A DNA stretch of 7,630 bases from Kiritimatiellia bacterium. Lineage in GTDB: Bacteria > Verrucomicrobiota > Kiritimatiellia > RFP12 > UBA1067. The notes under the pieces were generated by a model, which saw nothing but the letters and a program-made list of their open reading frames with translations, was not told the DNA's origin and made no database searches. Shown here one piece after another: positions 1 to 5,104 of the stretch. Both the position numbers and the translations under genes were made by a program. Location of the stretch: assembly GCA_016296065.1 (NCBI GenBank), contig JAEDKA010000084.1, forward strand, positions 1-7,630. The letters are read 5' to 3'. Every line of letters begins with the position of its first letter. Position 1 is the stretch's first letter.

Positions 1-62
1 CCTCGATACCAACCGAATTGCGCGCAAGCGGTTCAACGGTTTAGAATCGCACCCCCCTGCTC

Positions 63-72
63 CAGGTACCTG
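63..72. repeat. Perfect 10-bp palindrome CAGGTACCTG upstream of the coaC promoter
   Basis: CAGGTACCTG is its own reverse complement and sits about 10 bases upstream of the -35 element of the coaC promoter. Such a position would suit a dimeric regulator, but a 10-bp palindrome can occur by chance. Nothing else that I can support lies in bases 1-81. Confidence 0.25.
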
Positions 73-81
73 TGAGGTGGT

Positions 82-111
82 TTGACCGCTCGGCTTCTGA
101 TTGTGTATAAT
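82..111 (+). promoter_or_regulatory. sigma70-type promoter of coaC
   Basis: TTGACC at 82-87 and a consensus TATAAT at 106-111 are separated by 18 bases. Transcription would start near 118, giving a leader of about 55 bases before the coaC ATG. The promoter occupies the N-terminal part of a longer possible reading frame beginning at 101, which is the main reason for starting coaC at 173. Confidence 0.65.
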
Positions 112-172
112 ATCCCGCATCGGCATCGAGAACCTCGAGCCGCAAACCACCAACCACGCTTTACGCACCACC

Positions 173-691
173 ATGAACCGCAGAATACTTCTTGGCGTCA
201 CCGGATCGATCGCAGCCTACAAGGCCGCGGAACTTGTCCGCCTATTCATCAAGGCCGGCGACGACGTTCGCGTCGTGATGACCCCCGCCGCGACGGAGTT
301 CGTCTCGCCGCTCACCTTCCAGACGCTTTCCAGAAACCCCGTCTACGTCGAGGAGTTCAAGCGTCCGATGGAATGGCGTCCGGAGCACATATCGCTTGCG
401 GACTCCGATCTCGTCGTCGTCGCGCCGGCGACGGCGAACACGATCGCGAAGCTGCGCTACGGCCTTGCGGACAATCTCCTCACGTCCACGATCCTTGCGA
501 CCCGCGCGCCAGTGGCGGTCGCCCCCGCGATGAACGACGGGATGTGGGAGAACGAGGTCACCAAGGAGAACATCGCCGCCCTCGAGCGCCGCGGGGTGAA
601 GATCATCGCGCCGGGATACGGCGACCTCGCGTGCGGGACGAGCGGACTCGGACGCATGGCCGAGCCAGTCGAGATATTCAACGCGCTGTGA
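173..691 (+). CDS. coaC: Phosphopantothenoylcysteine decarboxylase (stand-alone CoaC)
   Basis: This flavoprotein of the HFCD family decarboxylates 4'-phosphopantothenoylcysteine to 4'-phosphopantetheine, a cytosolic step of coenzyme A synthesis. The 172-residue protein opens with the FMN-binding GVTGSIAAYKA at 8-18. It carries the candidate catalytic His72 (PEHISLAD), the ATANTIAKL segment at 86-94, the family signature PAMNDGMW at 118-125, and the substrate-clamp cysteine Cys154 in ACGTSGLGRM. It ends where the CoaC half of the usual bifunctional CoaBC (about 400 residues) ends. A stop codon follows at once and a convergent gene begins 7 bases later, so the CoaB synthetase must be encoded elsewhere. 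The ATG at 173 is chosen because the next in-frame start upstream (101) lies inside the promoter and would add 24 residues that do not fit the family. No Shine-Dalgarno sequence precedes it. Confidence 0.9.
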   Translation: MNRRILLGVTGSIAAYKAAELVRLFIKAGDDVRVVMTPAATEFVSPLTFQTLSRNPVYVEEFKRPMEWRPEHISLADSDLVVVAPATANTIAKLRYGLADNLLTSTILATRAPVAVAPAMNDGMWENEVTKENIAALERRGVKIIAPGYGDLACGTSGLGRMAEPVEIFNAL

Positions 692-698
692 ACAGCGC

Positions 699-1142
699 TC
701 AGTCCTTCTGGACCCACTTCCCGGAGTCGTCCTGGTACCATGTGCCGGAGGGTACCTTGGTGCGCATTTTTGCGGCATAGCGCTTCTGGACGGCTTCTAG
801 GGAGGTCCCGTTCGTTTTCGCGATCTCGCTGAAGCGTTTCATGCGCTTGGCGTTTTCGTCGGCGATCAGGATGCGGTCTTCGTCCGTCGCGCCGTCGCGC
901 TCCTCGAGCATCGCGCGGTTCGTGAAGCCCGCGGCCTTGCGGTCGACCATCTCCTTCACGGCCTTGTAGTTGCCCTTCGGCTTCTGCTGGTCTTCGTCCG
1001 CGAACGCCTTGTCGAGATCCTTGTCAACCTTGAGGTTGACGTCCATGGTTATGTGGATCGGCTTTATCTCGCTTTCGGTCTTGACCTGGATGCATCCTGC
1101 CGCGCAGACCGCGGCGGCCGCGAGTATGATGTGGGCTTTCAT
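699..1142 (-). CDS. Outer-membrane lipoprotein: YnbE-like N-terminus fused to a YdbL-like (DUF1318) C-terminus
   Basis: The protein has 147 residues. Residues 1-17 form a lipoprotein signal ending in AAGC (lipidated Cys17); position +2 is Ile, not Asp, so sorting to the outer membrane is expected by the E. coli rule. Residues 26-48 (IKPIHITMDVNLKVDKDLDKA) resemble the PITINMNVKIE-type core of E. coli YnbE. After a short polar linker (about 49-57), residues 58-147 resemble YdbL: charged helices, ADENAKR at 94-100, then FSEIAKTNGTSLEAVQKRYA (104-123) and the end motif VPSGTWYQDDSGKWVQK. In E. coli, YnbE is a small lipoprotein that stacks onto YdbH, and YdbL is a separate periplasmic protein thought to modulate it. 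The gene follows the YdbH-like gene with an ATGA overlap and has its own AAGGAG site (complement of 1151-1156), 8 bases from its ATG. The lipoprotein and DUF1318 calls are firm; the YnbE assignment rests on motif and gene order. Confidence 0.8.
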   Translation of the reverse strand: MKAHIILAAAAVCAAGCIQVKTESEIKPIHITMDVNLKVDKDLDKAFADEDQQKPKGNYKAVKEMVDRKAAGFTNRAMLEERDGATDEDRILIADENAKRMKRFSEIAKTNGTSLEAVQKRYAAKMRTKVPSGTWYQDDSGKWVQKD

Positions 1143-2506
1143 TTCTGCTTCTCCTTGCCTGTATGTCGTTTGAACTTAAGTCCGAGGTTGACGATCTCGT
1201 CGACATCGCCGTGGAAGGCGATGTTCAGATTGACCGGAACGGTGGTGCTCCCGCGCGTCGCGGAGCCTTCGATCTGGACGGAGAGGGTGGAATCCTCCCC
1301 GCCCTCGCCGCGCGCGAGCTCGATCTTGAGCACGTTGTAGTCGAGATCGGCGAGAACTTTCGCGAGGTTCCCGCGCTCCGCCTCCGGCACGCCGCCTAGC
1401 TCGAGGTTGTCGAGAATCGGCTTCGGGTCGTCGATGCGCATCTTGCCGGTTTCGCCCGGCGTCGAGAAGAGGTAGGTGTTCTTGATGTGCAGTTCGCGTC
1501 CGTCCTTCAGGAAGAACGGCATCTTCCCGTGGAGGCGCCCCGAGGCCTGTCCGCGGAAGTACGCCAGCCGCGAGAGGACCTGCCCGGCGTCGATGCCGTC
1601 CGCGAACACCGTCGCGCCGGCGCTGAGCTTCTCCGGGTCGAGGAAGAGGGAGTAGAGCCTCAGCTCGCCTCCGCAGCAGTCTGCGCCCGCCTCGGTGACG
1701 AGGTAGGAGCGTTCCGTCGCGCGCACGGACGCGAAGGCGTTGGAGAGGACGAAGCCCGCGGCGGTGACCGAGTCGGCGCGCGGGAACATGGGCGCAATGT
1801 CCCTGTGGTCGGCGATCGCGTCCACGCCGAAGCGCAGGCGCAGGGCGCTGATTTCGACTGGCGTGCCGCCCGGTGTGACGAGGGATGCGTCGAGGTTCTT
1901 GACGCCGCCGCGCGCGGACCATGCGGGGACCGGGCGCTTCGGGGTGCATGATCCCTCCGCGTCGAGGGAGAAGGAGCCGCTGAACGCGAGGTCCTTCGTC
2001 ATCGGCGAGCCGAGGCGGGAGAGGACGGACGCGAGAACGGGGTCGTCACGGGATATCTCGCGCTCCTTGACGTTCGCGTTGAAGCGCCAGTCCTTCGCGC
2101 CGGTGCCGGAGAAGTCGGCGTAGAGCATCCAGTCCGTGCCGTCGAGCGAGAGGCGCAGGTCGCCGTCCGCTCGGATGAACCCGAACCTGACGTTGGCCGT
2201 CGCGGTGTAGCGCCAGTCGAGGAGGCGTCCTCTGGCGCGCACGCGGAATCCGTCAGGATTGCCGCGGCGTATCTCGAGATCGACCGTTGCCTTTTTGTTC
2301 TCCACCAGCTCGGCGAGCTTTCCCTTGATATGCGCGGACAGGTCGAACTCAAGCTCGGGGATCGGCACATGCGTGAGGAGATAGGGGACGGAGAGCACGA
2401 ACGCCGCGAGCACAAGGAGCAGCACGACGGCCGCCGTCAGCAGCCACCGAAGGATCCGCCTCTTCCACGACACGGACTTTCCGGACTTCTTCTCGTCTGT
2501 CTCCAT
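1139..2506 (-). CDS. ydbH: YdbH-like AsmA-family intermembrane bridge protein (compact form)
   Basis: The protein has 455 residues. A lysine/arginine-rich N-terminus (WKRRILRW at 14-21) precedes one hydrophobic segment at about 18-44, then a long periplasmic part made of alternating beta-strand stretches, as in AsmA-like proteins that form a hydrophobic groove carrying phospholipids between the membranes. Near the C-terminus are SGRLHGKMPFFLKDGRELHI and the closing strand TTVPVNLNIAFHGDVDEIVN, the part that in E. coli YdbH contacts YnbE. Identity rests on topology, these C-terminal features and the next gene, which carries YnbE- and YdbL-like domains in the E. coli order. E. coli YdbH is close to twice as long, so this would be a shortened groove. 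The ATG at 2506 is the only plausible start: no Shine-Dalgarno site precedes it and a consensus -10 lies just upstream, suggesting a nearly leaderless mRNA. A generic AsmA/DUF748-type protein is the alternative. Confidence 0.7.
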   Translation of the reverse strand: METDEKKSGKSVSWKRRILRWLLTAAVVLLLVLAAFVLSVPYLLTHVPIPELEFDLSAHIKGKLAELVENKKATVDLEIRRGNPDGFRVRARGRLLDWRYTATANVRFGFIRADGDLRLSLDGTDWMLYADFSGTGAKDWRFNANVKEREISRDDPVLASVLSRLGSPMTKDLAFSGSFSLDAEGSCTPKRPVPAWSARGGVKNLDASLVTPGGTPVEISALRLRFGVDAIADHRDIAPMFPRADSVTAAGFVLSNAFASVRATERSYLVTEAGADCCGGELRLYSLFLDPEKLSAGATVFADGIDAGQVLSRLAYFRGQASGRLHGKMPFFLKDGRELHIKNTYLFSTPGETGKMRIDDPKPILDNLELGGVPEAERGNLAKVLADLDYNVLKIELARGEGGEDSTLSVQIEGSATRGSTTVPVNLNIAFHGDVDEIVNLGLKFKRHTGKEKQK

Positions 2507-2514
2507 ATGGCGAT

Positions 2515-2523
2515 ATTATACCA
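2515..2523 (-). promoter_or_regulatory. Extended -10 promoter of the ydbH-like operon
   Basis: Read on the minus strand, 2523 to 2515 is TGGTATAAT, a consensus -10 with the TGn extension. No good -35 is found at 16-18 bases (CGCAAG at best). The start of transcription would fall near 2508, only a base or two before the ATG at 2506. Confidence 0.5.
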
Positions 2524-2538
2524 AATTCGCAACGCCCC

Positions 2539-2567
2539 TTGCGCGAACGCGGAGTCTTTGGTAAAAT
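2539..2567 (+). promoter_or_regulatory. Promoter of the rubredoxin-rubrerythrin operon
   Basis: TTGCGC at 2539-2544 and TAAAAT at 2562-2567 are 17 bases apart, with the TGG extension (2559-2561) before the -10. Transcription would start near 2574. The 93-base gap between the two divergent genes holds both promoters with their -10 elements about 40 bases apart, so the two operons may share control. Confidence 0.5.
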
Positions 2568-2599
2568 GGTCCCATCAAAAACAGGAAAGGACACCAGAT

Positions 2600-2737
2600 A
2601 TGAAAAAATACGTCTGCAAGGTATGCGGATACGTCTATGATCCGGAGAACAACAATGGCGTTGCGTTCGAGGACCTTCCCGAGGACTGGACCTGCCCCAT
2701 GTGCGGGGTTGGCAAAGACCAGTTCGAGGAAATGTAA
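2600..2737 (+). CDS. rub: Rubredoxin, short 45-residue form
   Basis: Rubredoxin is a cytosolic one-electron carrier with a single iron bound by four cysteines. Here the ligands are Cys6 and Cys9 (YVCKVCGYVYDP) and Cys32 and Cys35 (DWTCPMCGVGKDQF), followed by the usual FEE ending. The usual protein is 52-54 residues with about 30 residues between the CxxC pairs; here 22 separate them, so a loop of about seven residues is missing, as in the 45-residue rubredoxin described from Desulfovibrio desulfuricans. The start at 2600 is set by the universal MKKYVC opening and by an AGGAAAGG ribosome site at 2583-2590. A reverse rubrerythrin begins 33 bases downstream, so this rubredoxin probably delivers electrons to it for removing hydrogen peroxide. 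Confidence 0.93.
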   Translation: MKKYVCKVCGYVYDPENNNGVAFEDLPEDWTCPMCGVGKDQFEEM

Positions 2738-2770
2738 TCAAGCGACTTAACAACGAAAGGAAAAAACAAA

Positions 2771-3322
2771 ATGGCTAAGTGGGTTTGCCCCGTCTGCGGG
2801 TATGTGTATGAAGGCGAGAATCCCCCGGAGAAGTGCCCCCAGTGCGGCGTTCCGGGCTCGAAGTTCCTCAAGCAGGGCGGCGGGCTCGATTTCGTCGCCG
2901 AGCATCACGTCGGCGACGGAATCGTCGACGACGCAGAGGTGACGCAGGGCCTCAAGGACCACTTCAACGGCGAGTGCTGCGAGGTCGGCATGTACCTCGC
3001 GATGTCGCGCCAGGCGGACCGCGAGGGCTATCCCGAGGTCGCCGAGGCGTACAAGCGCATCGCGTTCGAGGAGGCGGAGCACGCGGCGAAGTTCGCGGAG
3101 CTCCTCGGCAAGACGATCGACATCGTCACCGACTCCACGAAGGAGAACCTCCGCAGGCGCATGGAGGCCGAGTGCGGCGCTACCGCCGGAAAGCTCGCCA
3201 TCGCCAAGCGCGCGAAGGAGCTCGGCTACGACGCGATCCACGACACCGTCCACGAGATGGCGAAGGACGAGGCGCGTCACGGCAAGGCCTTCCAGGGCCT
3301 CTACAACCGCTACTTCAAGTAG
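2771..3322 (+). CDS. rbr: Reverse rubrerythrin (N-terminal rubredoxin domain plus diiron ferritin-like domain)
   Basis: This is a peroxide-reducing protein of anaerobes, 183 residues, probably cytosolic. Residues 1-35 are a rubredoxin-type centre (Cys6, Cys9, Cys22, Cys25) placed at the N-terminus, the reverse of classical rubrerythrin. Residues about 55-183 form the four-helix diiron domain, with candidate ligands Glu68/Glu71 (NGECCEVGMY), Glu101 and His104 (EEAEH), Glu134, and Glu167 and His170 (KDEARH). The ribosome site AAAGGA at 2756-2761 sits 9 bases before the ATG. The gene is the second of an operon with rubredoxin and is followed by a strong terminator, so the unit looks complete. 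The pairing suggests NAD(P)H-rubredoxin-rubrerythrin peroxidase activity; the reductase is not in this window. Confidence 0.92.
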   Translation: MAKWVCPVCGYVYEGENPPEKCPQCGVPGSKFLKQGGGLDFVAEHHVGDGIVDDAEVTQGLKDHFNGECCEVGMYLAMSRQADREGYPEVAEAYKRIAFEEAEHAAKFAELLGKTIDIVTDSTKENLRRRMEAECGATAGKLAIAKRAKELGYDAIHDTVHEMAKDEARHGKAFQGLYNRYFK

Positions 3323-3342
3323 TTCGGGCGGGAAATTCGGCC

Positions 3343-3385
3343 AAGGGCCTGCGCGGCACATTTGCCGCGCAGGCCCTTTGATTTT
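3343..3385 (+). terminator. Intrinsic terminator of the rubredoxin-rubrerythrin operon
   Basis: AAGGGCCTGCGCGGC (3343-3357) pairs perfectly with 3364-3378 over 15 bp, leaving a six-base loop ACATTT. A broken T tract (CTTTGATTTT) follows. It begins 20 bases after the rubrerythrin stop. Confidence 0.8.
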
Positions 3386-3402
3386 GACCGGGCTCTCCCC
3401 CG

Positions 3403-3418
3403 TGGTGCAAAAAATGCA
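3403..3418 (+). promoter_or_regulatory. sigma54-like -24/-12 promoter candidate
   Basis: TGGTGCAAAAAATGCA has GG at 3404-3405 and GC at 3416-3417 with exactly 10 bases between, the spacing that sigma54 requires. It matches TGG...C......TGCA of the consensus but misses several internal positions. It would start transcription near 3429, about 50 bases before the small gene at 3482. No sigma70 promoter of good quality was seen in this gap. The same bases form an inverted TGCA pair around an A tract, so chance is a real alternative. Confidence 0.35.
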
Positions 3419-3481
3419 TTTCCCCTGTAACCTTTCCGCCGGTCCCGTGTAGGCAGTTTGAAAACCGAATAAGGGAGAGAT

Positions 3482-3754
3482 ATGGACATCAATTTAAGCA
3501 ATATAGGCTTCAGAAGCGCTACGTTCGGCATCGGCGAGCAGATGTCGGCGGAGGGGCGTAAGGCGGAAAGCCAGAAACCGAACGGACTAAAGCTGTCTGG
3601 TTCCGAGAATCTACAGGTTCTCGACCTCCTCGGCGGCAGCGAGCCTGTCGCCGAAGTGCCTGAGGCGGAGCTTGTCCGCGACGACAAGCTAGGCAGGCTT
3701 GTAGCCTCCGCCTTCTGCCTTCCGGCGCCGTCGATGCCGGATTTCGCTTCTTGA
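3482..3754 (+). CDS. Small protein of unknown function (90 residues)
   Basis: I do not recognise this protein. It is 90 residues with no signal peptide or membrane segment. The N-terminus is MDINLSNIGFRSATFGIG, the middle (about 20-42) is polar, and residues 44-52 (LQVLDLLGG) are hydrophobic. An acidic stretch (54-68) precedes a C-terminal part, LGRLVASAFCLPAPSMPDF (70-88), which looks like an amphipathic helix plus a proline-rich tail. Support for coding: a GGGAG ribosome site at 3474-3478, three bases before the ATG, and an open frame that fills the gap between two operons. Against: codon use is looser than in the neighbours (TTA, ATA, AGA, CTA occur), and its 3' half contains nested inverted repeats. 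It stands alone between a terminator and the argG promoter and may be controlled by the sigma54-like site upstream. Confidence 0.6.
   Translation: MDINLSNIGFRSATFGIGEQMSAEGRKAESQKPNGLKLSGSENLQVLDLLGGSEPVAEVPEAELVRDDKLGRLVASAFCLPAPSMPDFAS
3663..3713. repeat. Nested inverted repeats (branched stem) inside the small gene
   Basis: An outer 8-bp stem, AGGCGGAG (3663-3670) with CTCCGCCT (3706-3713), encloses two inner hairpins: CTTGT (3671-3675) with ACAAG (3684-3688), and GGCT (3696-3699) with AGCC (3703-3706, whose last base is shared with the outer stem). Together they could form a three-way junction in RNA. GC-rich coding sequence can produce such pairs by chance. Confidence 0.35.
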
Positions 3755-3758
3755 AACG

Positions 3759-3791
3759 ATTTTGCACCTCGTTGAGCCGTGTGTGCGAAAT
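3759..3791. repeat. Inverted repeat flanking the argG -35 element
   Basis: ATTTTGCAC (3759-3767) and GTGCGAAAT (3783-3791) are reverse complements except for one position that could pair as G-U in RNA. The 15-base centre contains the candidate -35 of argG, so this may be an operator; it is not an obvious ArgR box. It could also weakly terminate the small gene upstream. Confidence 0.35.
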
Positions 3792-3802
3792 TATGGTATA
3801 AT
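3772..3802 (+). promoter_or_regulatory. Extended -10 promoter of argG
   Basis: TGGTATAAT at 3794-3802 is a consensus extended -10. A TTGAGC lies at 3772-3777, 19 bases away, which is long but tolerable given the extension. Transcription would start near 3809, followed by AAGGAG at 3820-3825, 9 bases before the argG ATG. Confidence 0.65.
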
Positions 3803-3834
3803 ATCTTACTAAATTTCACAAGGAGCCAAGAAAA

Positions 3835-5067
3835 ATGAAACTAGCTGATCTCAAGGGCAAGACCGTAGGCGTGTGCGTTTCGGGCGGACTCGACTCGAAG
3901 ACGATTTGCTGCGTCCTCAAGGACGCCGGCGTCAAGGTGAAGGCGTTCAGCGCGAACGTCGGCCAGCCGGACGAGAAGGACATCAACGACATCAAGAAGA
4001 AGATGGCCCCGACGGGCGTCGAGACGACGATCGTCGACGTGACGAAGGAAATGGCCGACATCTGCTTCGAGACGGTGAAGTGCCAGGCGATGTACGACGG
4101 CGGCTACTGGAACTCGACGGGCATCGCCCGCGCGGTGACGGTGCAGAAGCTTCTCCCCGCCATGAAGAAGGCGGGCTGCGTCGCGCTCGTCCACGGCGCG
4201 ACGGGCCGCGGCAACGACCAGATGCGCTTCGAGCGCTACACGAACGTCATGGACCCGAAGTTCGGAGTCTACGCCCCGTGGCGCGACGCCGACCTCCTCG
4301 CGAAGTTCCCCGGCCGCACGCAGATGGTCGAGTTCCTCGCCAAGCGCGGCATCGTCGCGTTCGTCGGCACGAAGAAGAAGTACTCTACCGACGCCAACCT
4401 CGCGGGCCTCTCGCATGAGGCAGAGGACCTCGAGTCGATGGAGACCTCGATGCGCATCGTGAAGCCCACGATGGGCGTGTGGCCCGAGAAGGCCCCCAAC
4501 AAGGTCGAGAAGGTCACGCTCAAGTTCGAGAAGGGGCGCTGCGTCGCCGTCAACGGAAAGAAGATGACGCCCTACGAGGTCATGCTCGAGATGAACAAGA
4601 CCGGCGGCAGGAACGGCATCGGCATGAAGCACGCGCTCGAGAACCGCATCATCGGCACGAAGAGCCGCGGAGTCTACGAGGCGCCCGGAATGGAAGTCCT
4701 CTCCTGGGGCCTCAAGTACATCTACGAGGGAATCATGGACCGCCGCTCGACGAAGCTCTTCCAGGAGCTGTCGAAGTTCGTCGCCGACCAGATCTACGAC
4801 GGACGCTGGTTCGACCCCGCGACGCAGGCCGCGCGCGCGGCAATCCAGGTGTGGGCCGACAAGGCCACGGCCGAGGTCACGCTCGGGCTCTACAAGGGCA
4901 ACATCTTCTTCGAGTCCCTCACGGGCCTCAAGGCCACGATCTACAACGAGGCCGACAGCTCGATGGAGGCTTCCAACGGACTCAACCCGCATAGCTCGCA
5001 GGGCTTCGCCGAGATTCAGTCCGTCGAGGCCAAGATGCTCGCCAAGGCAGGGCAGATCAGGGTGTAA
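3835..5067 (+). CDS. argG: Argininosuccinate synthase
   Basis: It joins citrulline and aspartate, using ATP, to make argininosuccinate, the penultimate step of arginine synthesis; it is a cytosolic tetramer in known cases. The 410-residue length is normal. The ATP-binding SGGLDS loop is at 16-21 in an N-type pyrophosphatase domain, followed by NVGQPDE at 41-47, HGATGRGND at 120-128 (citrulline/aspartate site), YSTDANLAG from 183, and GVYEAPGME at 279-287. The loop reads SGGLDSK where many family members have SGGLDTS, a conservative change. The sequence resembles the E. coli type (NLGQPDEED, YSTDSN, GIYEAPGM). The ATG has a strong AAGGAG ribosome site. No argH follows; grpE begins 37 bases after the stop and may be read from the same transcript. 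Confidence 0.96.
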   Translation: MKLADLKGKTVGVCVSGGLDSKTICCVLKDAGVKVKAFSANVGQPDEKDINDIKKKMAPTGVETTIVDVTKEMADICFETVKCQAMYDGGYWNSTGIARAVTVQKLLPAMKKAGCVALVHGATGRGNDQMRFERYTNVMDPKFGVYAPWRDADLLAKFPGRTQMVEFLAKRGIVAFVGTKKKYSTDANLAGLSHEAEDLESMETSMRIVKPTMGVWPEKAPNKVEKVTLKFEKGRCVAVNGKKMTPYEVMLEMNKTGGRNGIGMKHALENRIIGTKSRGVYEAPGMEVLSWGLKYIYEGIMDRRSTKLFQELSKFVADQIYDGRWFDPATQAARAAIQVWADKATAEVTLGLYKGNIFFESLTGLKATIYNEADSSMEASNGLNPHSSQGFAEIQSVEAKMLAKAGQIRV

Positions 5068-5093
5068 AGTTTGAAGTTTGAAGTTTGAAGTTT
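5067..5093 (+). repeat. 7-bp tandem repeat (AAGTTTG, about four units) between argG and grpE
   Basis: Three perfect AAGTTTG units (5067-5087) and a partial fourth (AAGTTT, 5088-5093) begin on the last base of the argG stop codon and fill most of the 37-base gap before grpE. The tract is AT-rich in a GC-rich setting. It lies where the grpE ribosome site should be, and no clear Shine-Dalgarno sequence is present. Confidence 0.9.
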
Positions 5094-5104
5094 AGAGTTG
5101 AGTG

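Noticed and set aside
20..95. Possible tRNA at the window start (a D-arm-like GGTTCAACGGTTTAGAATC stretch)
   Set aside because: No acceptor stem, five-bp anticodon stem or T arm could be paired around it, and the coaC promoter occupies its 3' part.
242..778. 178-codon minus-strand frame opposite coaC
   Set aside because: Arg-rich composition without motifs; it overlaps the well-supported coaC and runs through the end of the lipoprotein gene.
3841..4992. Long open frame of 383 codons on the minus strand opposite argG
   Set aside because: It is rich in Arg, Leu, Val and His in the way produced by reading GC-rich codons backwards, shows no family motif, and lies fully opposite a certain argG.
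5067..5101. CIRCE or other heat-shock operator before grpE
   Set aside because: No TTAGCACTC-N9-GAGTGCTAA-like inverted repeat is present; only the AAGTTTG tandem repeat is seen.
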